Shown: positions 1-10,922, counted from the stretch's first letter. The stretch: DNA of 64,000 nt from Liopterus haemorrhoidalis (GCA_963971575.1 OZ020611.1:8466933-8530932), one strand, 5' to 3'. Numbers and translations: made by a program. The notes: generated by a model not told the origin, from the letters alone.

Positions 1-84
1 ACCGTAAGTCAACAACCGCGACCTACACCGCCTAAAGGCCGCTCAAGGAATTGGGAGATTAGAATACAATTATATCATAATTGT

Positions 85-744
85 AACAATATTTTTGATT
101 TCATAAAAAGACACATACTATCTTAGCCAAAAATCCATAACGTTATTAGCCATAATTTAACCATGAATTAAAAAAATAATTAATATTTTCAAAAACACAA
201 AAACTGCAATATTCTTCAAAACCACAATCGGATCAAAAATTCTTCACGTACGTGTCCGGCTTTGATCAATGTATATTACCTATAATTTTTTTAGATATTT
301 AGATGACAAAAAAATCGACATTTTTCGAAAAACTAATCTGATCAAAAATTCCTCATTGTTTCCCATCAATGTTCATTATGGAGAATTTTTTCAGAATTTT
401 AGATCAACCACTCTGAGAGATAGGTTGGGGGACAAAAGTTTTTTGACATATTTTTGGCAATAATCTCAAAATAATTAATTTTTCAAAAATAAAAATTTGC
501 TTGTTGATCTACGAATTAAGAGATTTTATTTGGTATGCCAGTCAAAATTAAAAAAAAAAATGATTTTTTTTATTAATACATAATTGTTTATATCTCGGCA
601 TGTGTTTCATTGAACTCTCAGAATTTTTCCTATATGTGGGTCAAAGAGTTGTATAAGCATACCAAATTTCAACTTTCTATGTTAAGCCGTTTGACTACAA
701 TTTCTACTATACAGACAGACACATTCCTACAAAGCCCTAAAAAT
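85..744 (-). repeat. HINE (Helentron-like repeat), variant C, 3'-truncated
   Basis: Read on the minus strand, this begins with the family 5' end (complement of CTACAAAGCCCTAAAAA at 728-744), a vestigial GTCT tract (711-722), the conserved block ending in a tract read here as gggtcaaagagttgtataag, and two degenerate internal units. Towards position 85 it matches 21760-21870 rather than the more common family 3' region, so it belongs to a second structural variant. No tRNA-like module is visible. Boundaries are by eye. Confidence 0.65.
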
Positions 745-1376
745 GTTTTCTTTTATAATAAATATAATTATTTCCAATGTCGTGCATGATTTGTGTCTTT
801 CCAATGTGTCCAATGTATCTGCATACCATTGCTTTTAAAGTATCACCCTAAAGCATCAGTAGAGTTATTTGTGAAAGAAACAAATATTCAGATGAAGTGA
901 ACATTTTTCAATGAGTATTTTCCGAGACAGTAACAGAAGGATTCCATCGGTTGTGTGGACAGTTAACAGATGGCGCTAGAGGCAGAGAGAAGGCGATCGG
1001 CTGGAGCGATACCTCCATTACGGGCAGATTGAAAGCCACTTGATCCCACGACCCCAGTAGAGAAAGCAGGCAACGGGCAGCGCACCCGCTAGGAATCAGT
1101 CCTGTCATTTACACGATCGCAAAAACCTTCATCGACCACTCACCCACCTGGAACCAATGGCCACTTTACTAACATACACACACGCATTCTTTATTTTCTT
1201 TATAGAGGTAAATAAAAATAATATAATGCATTTTTCCTACATCTGTTAAAGCGTGTGCTCTATAGGCTATTTGAATTGGAGGTTTACGTCTATAAAAAAT
1301 GCTCTCGCAACAATTTACGAACTATTCTAAACAGGTTTAACTCTGTCGAGTCTGTAAGTCACCAATAATAAAAATG
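745..1376. other. No recognisable gene
   Basis: A somewhat GC-richer patch at about 930-1160 contains no credible protein frame; the 66-codon minus frame there lacks any family signature. The rest is AT-rich and I recognise nothing in it. Confidence 0.4.
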
Positions 1377-1438
1377 AAAATTGATGTGACGTGTGAATTT
1401 TCACACATTTTAGGGTTTTGAAGGTATATAGTAAGTGA
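1377..1438 (-). repeat. Solo 3' end of a HINE
   Basis: On the minus strand this is the family 3' terminus: a subterminal repeat resembling ACCTTCAAAACCCT, then the short hairpin GTGTGAAAATTCACAC, then a tail ending in CATCAATTTT. Nothing upstream belongs to the family, so this is an isolated terminus or recombination product. Confidence 0.7.
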
Positions 1439-1469
1439 ATGGGGCCAATAAAATACTCGATATCTGTAC

Positions 1470-1800
1470 CAATATTTTTATTTATTTATTTATTTAACCA
1501 GTAATTATATAAATTTGTACAGTAGTGCACAAGTCTAGTTACATAGTACTGGGAAAAAAATACAATACAATAATAATATAATAACAATAATATAGAAATA
1601 CTAATAATATAGAAGAATAATACGCAATATAAGCAAACATACAATAAAACACAATATAACTAGTCTAATTTATTTTTATATTAACTAACTTACTATAATT
1701 GTCGTTAAAGATATCTACATCTCTATCAGAGACTTACTTGTTTACTAGACTGAGCATCGTCTCAGAGACCAAAATCGCGCAACATGTCTACTAGTGTGTA
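1470..1800 (-). repeat. Probable LINE 3' region with (TTTA)n tail
   Basis: On the plus strand it starts with a TTTA-repeat tract (about 1473-1495), as expected for the 3' tail of a minus-strand non-LTR retrotransposon. It stops exactly at the TA target of the DNA transposon at 1801. The far side (3701-3905) carries minus-strand reverse-transcriptase sequence, so both pieces may belong to one interrupted LINE. Little coding sequence survives here, so the assignment rests on tail type and context. Confidence 0.4.
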
Positions 1801-2008
1801 TAGTCTATTTCACGATAAGTGACTATCTACTTATGGTCCTAAACACAGTGGGTGGTAATTACAAATAACACTAATCCCTTGTTTGCACCCATAAACTAGC
1901 CAGAGATGTATCAGGTATAAATTGCAGATGTTTTAAATATCTTTTCACTTCGCTTTGAATTTTCTATCTTGTGATTTGTGTTAAATAGTTAAGTACGTGT
2001 TAGAAAAA

Positions 2009-3377
2009 TGTGGCGTCCTTGGAACGAACAATTAACTTCTGTGCAAGCAAATGAAGCAGATGACTATGTGACCATGATAGAAGATGATGATATAGTGCAA
2101 GATACAATAAAAAAAAAATCGGGAAAAAATTTGTATATATTTACCTGTAGAAGCTAAAGAAATTGTGGCCAATGTGTATTTATAAATACACATTGGGAAC
2201 CGCAAATAAAGGAACCGCAAAAACAAACAAGCGGCATTAGAAGAGACAAGCAAGGCAACGAAAGTAGCGATGACAACAGTATGGAATATTGTAAATAAAT
2301 CCATTGATAGGAGAAGAAAACGAAAGGATTCAGGCATATCAAAATGTTTGGATGGTTTCCAGAAAGATGTAATACGGCAAAAAATTTACCAAATGTACAC
2401 CGAACAAAATGTGCCAACATTGGACATATTGCTCAAAAGCTTAATCCAAGACCAAGAATTTAGACAAGTGAAATTAATTGTTCAAAGGTGACCTTATGGC
2501 GTGCCCTTAAAAGTATAGGATTTCAATTTAAAACTTTAAATAAAAAGCAGTTCCTTATGGAGTCAGAGCGATTAAAACTTTTGAGACAAAATTATTTAAA
2601 AATACAGAGAAGATAAAAGGTCAATAATTTATTTAGATGAAACTTGGTACGACACACATGAAACAAACTCAAAAGGTTGGGTGGATACGTCAAATAAATG
2701 TCAAACAAGAGCACCGTCTAATAAAGGTTAACGTATTACGAGAGTTCATGCAGGTTCTGAAACTGGATGGATACCGAATGCACTCTTGCTTTCTGCGAAA
2801 AATATCAAAGATTTTAGACTCGACTACCATTACGATACCACGGCGGAAATGTTCGAAAATAAATTACTCCCGAATATACCGCCTAACAGTGTTATTGTTA
2901 TGGACAATGCAAGTTACCATAGTCGGCAACTAAATAAAGTACCGAATAGTGCAAACAGTAAGAAGGAAATCCAAGACTTTTTATATAAAAATAATATTTA
3001 CTTTGAAGAAAGTTATAAAAAAAAATTGTTTAATTAAATTATTAAAAAGTTATAGTGTTTCTAAAGAATATGTTTGCGATAATATTGCTCAATGCAAAGG
3101 ACACACAGTTTTACGACTACCTCCGTATTTTTGTATATTCAATCCTATTGAACAAATGTGGAGTCAGTTAAAGGCGAGAATATAACGGAATAATGTTTCT
3201 CCCACTTTAAACGGCACTGTGATAGAACTTATAAAAAAAGAAGTGGAAAATATCCCTGTAGATAGTTGAAAAAATTGTGTAAATTATGTTATTAAAACTA
3301 AGGACAGTTATATTCAAATAGAACGTACTATAATCATTAATTTAGAGACTGATTCAGTGAATGATTTGAACTTGTAA
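2009..3377 (+). pseudogene. Decayed DDE transposase (IS630/Tc1-mariner superfamily)
   Basis: Opens with a plausible ATG at 2009 (MWRPWNEQL) followed by an acidic stretch. Frame is lost near a palindrome at 2169-2196 and resumes with a helix-turn-helix-like region (about 2225-2500). Later pieces in shifting frames carry the catalytic blocks: YLDETWYDT (near 2630), a segment with SGW/GWIPNALL-like and DYHYDTTAEMF motifs (2760-2870), VMDNASYHS (near 2897) and LPPYFCIFNPIEQMW (near 3118). The first two Asp and the final Glu of a DDE triad can therefore be seen. At least four frame breaks mean it cannot make active protein. Family assignment is from remembered motif patterns. Confidence 0.75.
2169..2196. 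repeat. Perfect 28-bp palindrome inside the transposase
   Basis: CCAATGTGTATTTA followed directly by its reverse complement. It coincides with loss of the reading frame, and an 11-bp direct duplication (GGAACCGCAAA at 2196-2206 and 2211-2221) lies alongside. Both look like products of one template-switch error. Confidence 0.8.
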
Positions 3378-3700
3378 GATTTTTTTTTTACTTAAACATT
3401 ATTTAATTTAATATTTATTTTATTGTAATGTTTTAAATACTAATTGTAGTGTTTTAAATTTAATTATAAGTTCTATAAATTAATTGTATTTATAATAAAA
3501 ATAAAGTTTATTTTGATGATATCTTATGTTTATTTCTTGTTACAATTGTGTCATTACATGGTGTAATGTAATTTATACCTGATACATCTCTGGCTAGTTT
3601 ATGGGTACAAACAAGGGATTAGAGTTATTTGTAATTACCACCCACTGTGTTTAGGACCATAAGTAGATAGTCACTTCAACTTATCGTGAAATAGAGTATA

Positions 3701-3905
3701 CTAGCCTTTAGAAGATAGATAGTTTTGCACAATTTCACACATATGTATATGGGCAACGTGTTGGTTCCATATCAAATGAGGATTAATATGGACTCCTAAA
3801 AATTTAATGCAATCCGGGTTATTGTAGTTATGATTTTTCCTTTACTCTTCCATCGACAAACGTGCCGAAGAAGTATTTAACTTCAAACACAGATATATCC
3901 ACCAA
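3701..3905 (-). pseudogene. LINE reverse-transcriptase fragment (thumb side of RT domain)
   Basis: The minus strand reads CIKFLGVHINPHLIWNQHV, the conserved block C-terminal to the YADD region in Jockey/CR1-like LINEs (pattern KFLGV.ID..L.W..H). Flanking sequence is out of frame. It abuts the right TA of the 1801-3698 transposon and is probably the upstream part of the LINE whose tail lies at 1470-1800. Confidence 0.65.
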
Positions 3906-4640
3906 TTTTGTGTTTGCGTTTTTATATTCTTTATATTAGAATATATCCCAGCAAAGTGTTATAGCTATGTTTATTAATTTCATTAAATATTAATGCAAAT
4001 TAAAATATAAAAACATAAAAAATATGCTAAATAAATTTAAAAGTACCTTAAATTATTTACAGTCATGTCACAGCCTGTTTATAAATAATTTATAAGGGTT
4101 GATACAACACTCGAAAAATTTTGGGTGCCATTAAATCAAGTATGTACTTCTTAAAAAATCCACGCGAATCTACTTCTTTCTCGAGGCGAAGTATTCACTA
4201 ACTCACATACATTTGATCAAAGGAAATCTCTTGTTAAATTTACTTAAAAAATATTCTCACGAATTCTCTCTTGTTTTCCCTTATTTACATACCTCTTAAA
4301 GAAGAGATATTTTTTATTGACCTTTACATCGGAAAAATTTCAAGATGTAACTCGTTTACACGGTGTGAGAAAAATTGAAGCGCTATTCTCTTTGTCGCAC
4401 GTTTACGGTTTTGTATTGTGACGACTAAAAAGGTATTTTTTGCAAGTAGAAACGTGACTATCGAACAGGATTTACTTATATATTTCCACTGAAAATAAGC
4501 TTAACAGTAAACCTTCATATAACAATTAACGAAGATGTTCTTCATGCTTCAGTTAGTATTTCTCCCATGAAATGATTCCTATGACCGATCGCCAACTAGT
4601 TATGATAAATTAGGGGTTTAATTATCAATATTTTTATCGG
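3906..4640. other. Non-coding, with a dispersed repeat at 4205-4320
   Basis: 4205-4320 (for example GATCAAAGGAAATCTCTTGT) matches the reverse complement of about 34950-35050 over roughly 100 bp, so it is a dispersed repeat of unknown class. Nothing else is recognisable; no coding frame. Confidence 0.5.
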
Positions 4641-4679
4641 TATCGGTTGATTTAGAATTGTGATTATGCCAAAAAAGTA

Positions 4680-5497
4680 TCGTACATGGGAAACACTTAT
4701 TCACAACCCAATCAAGTGGCAGAAACTTTCGCAACTTTCTTCAAAACTTTATATGATGCTTATTTTATCAATGGCACTTTCAGTCAGGACTACAAGCTGG
4801 ATAATTTCAATTTCGAAAAAATTACTGAGGAAGAAATTATGTCAGCTATCAACAATCTAAAACCAAGATCCTCTATAGGGGAAGACCTGATTTTTGCATA
4901 TATAATTAAAGCCTGTGCACATGCCCTAGTGAAACCATTGCATTATTTATTCAATATGGCGATCCGCACGTCTGTTTTTCCGAGAGCATGGATACACGCC
5001 AGAGTGACCCCTATATTTAAAGCAGGTAGTAAAAAATGTGTAGAGAATTACCACCCAACACTATAATATCTGCATTTGCCAAAGTGTTTTCGCAACAAAA
5101 TATCTCCGAATCAACATGGGATCAGCAGAATGCAGTCATCTGAAACAAATCTTATGACTTTATCACACTACATAGCCACATCAATAGAATCAAAATCTCA
5201 AGTTGATCTGTTTATACCGATTTCGCTAAAGCTTTCCACAAATTAAGTCACAAAATCCTGCTCGACAAAATGAGTGCCTTTGGTTGCAGCCCAGAAATAG
5301 TCAGTCTTTTCCAGTCTTATATAACACAGAGAAGAACTAAAGTTAGAGTCAATGACACGGAATCGAATTCCTTTTTCACTACATCTGGCGTACCCCAAGA
5401 AACAATTCTAGGCCCCTTTCTGTTCCTTGAACTCATTAACGATTTACTTGTGGAAGTGGGAACCAGATATATACCCCAATATTACACGAATAAATAA
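4680..5497 (+). pseudogene. LINE reverse transcriptase (Jockey/CR1-like), 5'-truncated and interrupted
   Basis: Frame 4686-5066 carries the pre-RT and finger region (…EEEIMSAINNLKPRSSIGED; FPRAWIHARVTPIFKAGS; ENYHP). A shifted frame continues with an ISPNQHG-like and a DFAKAFHKLSHKILL-like block. 5270-5497 has the palm motif SGVPQETILGPFLF, with Glu in place of the usual Gly, then LINDLL. The expected YADD catalytic box is degraded just before the frame ends at 5497, and a Harbinger-type element is inserted at 5510. A matching LINE 3' end is at 7709-7982. The gene is dead. Confidence 0.75.
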
Positions 5498-5696
5498 ATC
5501 AAGATATATGGGTCTATTCTGTAAAAACATGTTTACACTACTGTATCACTATAGCGCTGTAGCGTGCTTAGCACTGTAAAGTGCCAAGTTACGGCGGCTC
5601 TGTAAATATTGAGCATTAGCTATTCTGTAATACATTCTGTAATTTCGGTCGATTTAAACTTTGCTTACATTGTAGCTAACATCAATAGGTTTACTT

Positions 5697-6022
5697 CTAA
5701 CCTCGAAATTTGACGTATGGATCAATGTCATCGATGGGTAAGTGTATATCATATTTGTATATACACATATACTCATGTTTTTTACGTTTGTAATTTACAT
5801 CAAATTGATTAACAGTTAAAAAAAGTTTTAAATTAGTTTTTGAAAATTTTAAATACTTTTCAAATATTTTATCATTTGGTACAGGATCTTCTTTATTTTC
5901 AGGTTCAGGATCTTCATTATTTTCAGGTTCAGGATCTTCATTATTTACAGGTTCAAGCTCATCATCGTCAATGTCAGCATAGTTAGGTATTCTTGCTTCT
6001 GTTGCTATATTATGCAAAACTT
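5697..6022 (-). pseudogene. HARBI1-like Harbinger nuclease, C-terminal fragment
   Basis: The minus frame begins VLHNIATEARIPNYADIDDD, matching the LHNIA-plus-acidic tail of HARBI1-type DDE nucleases. It is followed by a degenerate tandem run of PEPENNED/PEPENKED units and a lysine-rich tail ending at the stop near 5697. The catalytic domain (three acidic residues) is missing; upstream sequence (6023 onward) is unrelated or an intron. The acidic repeat tract is a local expansion. Only a decayed end of the gene remains. Confidence 0.6.
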
Positions 6023-6541
6023 ACCCTTCTTTCACTCCACGTTTTTCTTTCCTCGTAGTGGGGAACTTTATATGAATTGGCATTAGATGTGTTGTTATCA
6101 GATAACAAATTTCTGTTATCGATCTACTAATCATAGGCTGGCATAGCCTGATAGGATCCATTACTTAAAAAATACAGTGTTGCTAAAACCTGTATATAAA
6201 AATATATAAATGAAAACATATATGCATGAAAAAAAGGACCACTATTTAATCTTAATTCATTGATTATGTCTATTACTAAATATTTATGCAATCTAAATAA
6301 CTTCATAAAATGATTTTCAGGGATAGAAAACGGATTTTCTTATCTTTTAACAATCTTTTTTTGACTCGTACATAATTTCTAAAAAAAAAAGTTTATATGT
6401 GTTTGTAACGTGATATTTTAAGCATAATAACCTGTTATGCTTCTCTTGTACTAGTTGCATTAGAAATAGGGCGAAATTTGGATCATTCATTTTTTTAGGG
6501 TTTTGTAGGTATGACCAAAAAACCCTTATACCGTCATTTTG

Positions 6542-6543
6542 TC

Positions 6544-6629
<86 letters not shown>

Positions 6630-6630
6630 T
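6542..6630. repeat. (GTCT)n microsatellite, about 22 units
   Basis: Near-perfect GTCT repeats with one GTCTATCT interruption, at the position where other HINE copies have three to five units. Open frames of Cys-Leu-Ser-Val or Gln-Thr-Asp-Arg repeats over it are artefacts of the microsatellite. Confidence 0.95.
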
Positions 6631-7112
6631 CGGTAAAAATTGTAGCCAAACGGCTAAACCTAGAGAGTTGAAATTTTGCATGCTTATACAACTCTTTGAC
6701 CCGCACATAGGAAAAATACTAAAACATCTAAAAAACATACCCCCCTAAAAATATAAACAAAAATGTGCTCATCGAAAACAAAAATATTTTTTTTAAATTA
6801 TGAGTAGGGTATCAAATGAAAGCCCTTCGTACGTGGATTAACGATCAAATTTTTATTTTTGAAAAATAAATTATTTTGATGCGATTTTTGCCAAAATTGG
6901 GCAAAAAAAATGTTGTCCCACACCCTGTAGCCCAGATGGTTTAAACTAAAAATCTAAAAAAATTCTAAGTAATGTATATTGGTGTGAACCGAAATAGTAC
7001 AACAGGAATTTTTGATCAGATTATGTTTTCGGAAAATAACGCATTTTTTGTGGTTTTTGGTTCACAAAGTACAAAAGTTATACCAATGTAAGACACTCAC
7101 ATGCAAGGCGTA

Positions 7113-7195
7113 CGATGGCGTTATTGGTTAGAGCACTGGTGTCGTAAGCTAAAACTCGATGGTAAACGAAGGGTTTCGAGTTCGAGTACTGAGTG
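7113..7195 (+). other. tRNA-like module, type V, in HINE H2
   Basis: TGGCGTTATTGGTTAGAGCA (7116 onward) resembles a tRNA D-arm/A-box and GAGTTCGAGTAC (7177 onward) a T-loop/B-box, with an oversized interval between. T-runs (TTTTTT and longer) follow within about 25 bp and could end Pol III transcription. It is not a functional tRNA: no acceptor stem is evident. Confidence 0.55.
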
Positions 7196-7708
7196 AATTT
7201 TATTTTTTCTGTTTTTTTTTTTGCATTTTTATTATGTTGAAATTATTTTGTCAAAATTCTAGTTATATTTTGACAAATGTTGTATTTAATTTTTAAGAGC
7301 GTAAATTTAATAATTATCTTATTATATGTTTAACAGACGATAAATTATTTTAAAAATATCGTTCATTTTGCCGTGATTACTACAAAGTAAAATTTGTCCT
7401 ACACACTCAGCATACCGCCTTCACTTATTATATACCTGCGAAACCCTGAAATGTGTGAATATTCACACTATCAATTTTTTTTTTCTAGGTGACACGAACA
7501 ATACAAACTTATACAACTTGACTTCTATACAGTACTGTAACAGACTTACGGCCAGAAAAATTTCGCCGTAACTTTACAGCGATATTTTACATCGGTGTAG
7601 AGTTTACAGAGCAACGCGAGTCGATACAGAATAGTACTTTCCTTACAGCGCTGTATTTTACAAGGTTATAGCGCTTACAGCGATAGAAAACTCATACAGA
7701 ATAGACCC

Positions 7709-7982
7709 AATAGTGTTAACTATTACTCTATAAAGTTTATGAATTTGTTACCAGTGTCTACCTAAGAATTAAGTTGAGTATAATTTAAAAAAACAATTAA
7801 AAACTTATTAACTGAAAACCCTATGTATAGTTTTGAGAATTTTTTTGAACTTAATTTATAATTTCTGTTTATTAATTAGTATTTATCATGCTATTGTAAT
7901 TTATCTGGTTGACGGTCTATTAACGATTATGTATTGTATGTGGACAATAAATAAATATTATTGTTATTATTATTATTGATTT
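7709..7982 (+). repeat. LINE 3' end with (ATT)n tail
   Basis: Resumes directly after the Harbinger right end and finishes with GGACAATAAATAAATATTAT and ATT repeats (to about 7978), a typical 3' UTR and tail for an insect non-LTR element. It probably belongs to the LINE fragment at 4680-5497, from which coding sequence between the YADD box and the UTR has been lost. Confidence 0.5.
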
Positions 7983-9109
7983 GGCAATAAAAAATCGAAA
8001 ATTCCTCTATTTTGCTGTATTAAACGTATTTATATTAAGCATTATTTGTGACGTCATATTCTTCTTATAAGAAACCGATAATATTTTAAAATGTTTACGA
8101 TGTTGATATTATGAAAAATCAAAACAACCATCCAGCAAAAGAAACGATACTTGTATGTCCACTAGGGCATTACTTTATATATATTTACCCTAAAATATAT
8201 TTTCTGCATCGTAAAATGTAAAAGCAAGAGCACCATATATCAAGTCAATATTGCATTGGTTGACAAGTCATGTTAAACCTTTGAACACAAAGTATCGTGA
8301 ATATCAAAACAAAAGTTCCATCTACCGGACAAGCTGGCACTGGCACTATAGCTCTATGTTCTGTCTCCAGCTCCGGGGTTTATTGGTAGAAAGTTATCCT
8401 GTCGCTCGGGACAGGACTCGCCGCCTCTCACGAATTATTAATACACAAACAAGTAATGTACGGCTCAATCTCAACAAACTTATGCTCTTTGCACCGTCAA
8501 TCGCAATCGACATCGCCACTACCATTGCACTTCTACCAGTACATTGCTTTTATTCGTGTTTAAATATTGATAGCAGGATGTTAGGATCACAAATACTATT
8601 ATTGTTCAGTCGAAAAATAATCACTTATCATGCAGTTCTGTTTTAAGGTTTTCTGTTTCATGTACATTTCAATATTCATTTAAAAAAATATATTCGATAA
8701 ATTGATGTAAAAGTTTTTCACACAATCAGGATTTTTAGGTAACTAGTAAGACCAATCGAGAAATAATCCAAAAAATTGTCTCCCTAACACATAAATCAGG
8801 ACACAGTACACAGGAATAAAAAATGTTACTCTTTTAGGCTTTACCTATTAGGGGGACAAGAAAGAAATCCATTATTTTGGAGTACAAAATATATTTTTTT
8901 CCAGAAATTTGTATTATGTATAACAAAATATAATTATTACTACGTTACTACTATATCATTATTTACTACGGCTTCCCAACGGTGTACTAATTACCGACCG
9001 CCAACATATATAAGGGAGGTATTGTGATCATTTGCTGATTTTGACATTTCGAGATTTCAATGGATCTCCAAGAATTGAGGTCCCCTACATAACGTTTTGA
9101 CTATTTTTA
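7983..9109. other. No recognisable gene
   Basis: AT-rich. A 131-codon plus frame (8251-8646) has no domain-like composition and no support; I do not call it. Nothing else seen. Confidence 0.4.
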
Positions 9110-9710
9110 GCTTGATGTATGTCTATCTGTCTGTCCGTCCGTGCCTCTGTCTGTCTGTCGGTCTGTGTACTTGTGCATAGAAAATTAGGCTCAAAGGATT
9201 TTATGAAACTTTATATTTAAACTTTTGATCAATGGCACGAGTTGATCAACTTTTGGTAAAAATCGGTTGACTAGAAATGGGAGTTTATTCGTGTCAATTT
9301 TAAGATTTTGGCGAATATTTCATAATAGAAAAATATTTCGAAAAAATTTACTTAACGAAAGTTGCTATAAAATCTATAATTAACAACTTTTATTTGAGAC
9401 ATTTTTTGATAAAACCAGAAATTTTTGAAATATGTTCGTTTTTTTTTAAGTATCTATTTTTTCATACTTATATGTAACGTTTCCATGGTCATGATAAATA
9501 ATATCTCTGTTAGAAAATATTGGGCCAAGTTATTTCTACTCTGCTGCTAGAATGTATTTTATACAAGTACTTTGTGATGGCGGTCGGTCCTGTGGTGGCC
9601 ACAGCTGATTTTTTTTTCAAACTCTTGTAGTTTTACTATATGTGGGTCAAAAAGTTGTACAAGCATGAGAAGTTTCAACTTTCTAGGTCTAGCCGTTTTT
9701 GTTAGCCGTT
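9110..9710. repeat. Degenerate (GTCY)n repeat elements, two orientations
   Basis: 9118-9170 is an imperfect GTCT/GTCC/GTCG array followed by sequence unlike the main HINE family, i.e. a second (GTCY)n-bearing family. 9628-9705 is the minus-strand HINE 5' block (complement-side text ATGTGGGTCAAAAAGTTGTA and TAGGTCTAGCCGTTT). Both are old and truncated. Confidence 0.55.
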
Positions 9711-10915
9711 TATTTTGCCAATTTAATGACCCAAAGTGGAAATCCAGAAATTGTCAAGAGTATACGACCAGCTAAAGAGGCGGTTAATTAGCTGTTAGAT
9801 GACGCTTAAGTCCAGACTGCCAGTATTGTGACTACCGAGAAGCATTAATAAAACGAATAATAAGACGCTAGAACATTTGACACGAACCGCTGGTACCAAC
9901 TAACGTCCATAGTTTCTAAAATCGTTTGTTATATTTGAAGATATTCAAATAAACGTATTTATTTTTTGTATCTGCAGTGTTGTTACGGTAGCAGTGACAA
10001 GAGTGACTGAAACACTGTAATATTTCATCCTTAATTTCCACACGAATTGCTCGTTTTACCTGTCACTGGCCAACTAATTTCTCCTGAAGTATACTTTCTA
10101 TTTCCAACCGACACCTCTTGCTACTACTTGTGTTTCAAATGGATAGTTTGGATGACAAACTTTCTCTTTTTGAGCTGCTGTATGAAGAGGAAATAACAAA
10201 AATGATATAAACTGTTTAAAAATAAAGAGAATTGTAGAATTCCATGCACTTTTTAAAAATTTGCTCCTAAACGAGATTTTTTTTCCAATATTTGCATCAG
10301 GTTTCTTTAACACACTGTGCTGTGGCGGGACGGACCGCAGCGGGTTACGCGCAAATATTCGCCTGTCAGACAATCAGTCTATGCAACCGACTGTGCCCCG
10401 ACGCACCCCGTCAACAATGGCGATGACACATTTAAAATCTATGAAACCGATCCGTGCGGATTTTTGTATTGTAGTGCGATGCGCTGCGATTCGTTCTAAT
10501 GTGCGCGAGGCTTTATACTGCACGTTAGAATGCATTAGATGACGTCACACTTATAACTCATTAACGTTAATTGATAAAATACTCTTGATTTGATAAGCTA
10601 ATTAGTTGTCGTCTTGCACTGTACGAGTTCATACGAATAATATACCATCTTATATGTGAATCAGTGTTTTATTTAAACAATTGTTATTTTACCGTACCTA
10701 TTTTTTTATTTTAATTTTAATTCTATGTTAAATAAAAACTAAAACACCAGTTAGATATATTTTTAAAAACTACAATGAATATAAAACATTTTCACGTAAT
10801 TATAAGCTAAAAAATAATGTAATTGACAGAGGAGTCCGTGTATTCTCGGTGAAACATATTTTATATAAGATTAATAAATAAAACAATCGGTAAGTTTCAC
10901 AAATATAAGTTTAAT
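9711..10915. other. No recognisable gene; GC-richer patch at 10300-10550
   Basis: A patch with several CG dinucleotides (10300-10550) contrasts with its AT-rich neighbours and may be a remnant of a DNA element, but I can match no ends. The minus 91-codon and plus 93-codon frames across it overlap and look spurious. Confidence 0.35.
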
Positions 10916-10922
10916 ATTAATC

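Larger units (their letters stand above)
1801..3698 (+). mobile_element. IS630/Tc1-type DNA transposon with long terminal inverted repeats
   Basis: A 1.9-kb element flanked by TA on both sides (1799-1800 and 3699-3700). The ends are inverted repeats of about 125 bp: 1801-1923 matches the reverse complement of 3571-3698, including the segments ACTATCTACTTATGGTCC and ACTAGCCAGAGATGTATC. The left arm lacks about six bases present in the right arm. The interior encodes a degenerate DDE transposase on the plus strand. Long arms are unusual for Tc1/mariner elements, which often have ends of about 30 bp. The element lies inside a minus-strand LINE. Confidence 0.8.
6491..7480 (+). repeat. HINE copy H2 (inside Harbinger)
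   Basis: Complete by structure: 5' TTTTTTAGGGTTTTGTAGGT, a long GTCT array (6542-6630), the conserved block with TAGAGAGTTGAAATTT, a tRNA-like module (7113-7195), and the 3' end with ACCTGCGAAACCCT, a hairpin (GTGTGAATATTCACAC) and a CAATTTTTT tail. The 5' GGGTTTTGTAGGT and 3' ACCTGCGAAACCC form the subterminal inverted repeat that, with the 3' hairpin and T-rich target, defines Helentron-type non-autonomous elements. The region before the 3' end is a variant shared with 51660-51820. Confidence 0.75.
5510..7708 (-). mobile_element. PIF/Harbinger element carrying a nested HINE
   Basis: Ends are the 14-bp inverted repeat GGGTCTATTCTGTA (5510-5523) and its complement at 7695-7708. Both ends hold clusters of a CTGTA motif (seven or so on each side, often as CGCTGTAA or TTCTGTAA), as expected for transposase-binding repeats. 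A HARBI1-like C-terminus lies on the minus strand at 5697-6022. The flanks (TAT left, AAT right) do not form a clean 3-bp target duplication. The element sits in a LINE and is itself interrupted by the HINE at 6491-7480. Confidence 0.7.

Noticed and set aside
6526..6748. Frames of repeated Gln-Thr-Asp-Arg or Cys-Leu-Ser-Val
   Set aside because: They are translations of the GTCT microsatellite inside a HINE.
8251..8646. 131-codon plus frame
   Set aside because: No motif, no codon bias signal I can see, no repeat partner; chance length in this composition.
10098..10542. Overlapping frames in the GC-richer patch as a host gene
   Set aside because: Both strands give frames of similar length with no recognisable domain and no splice context.
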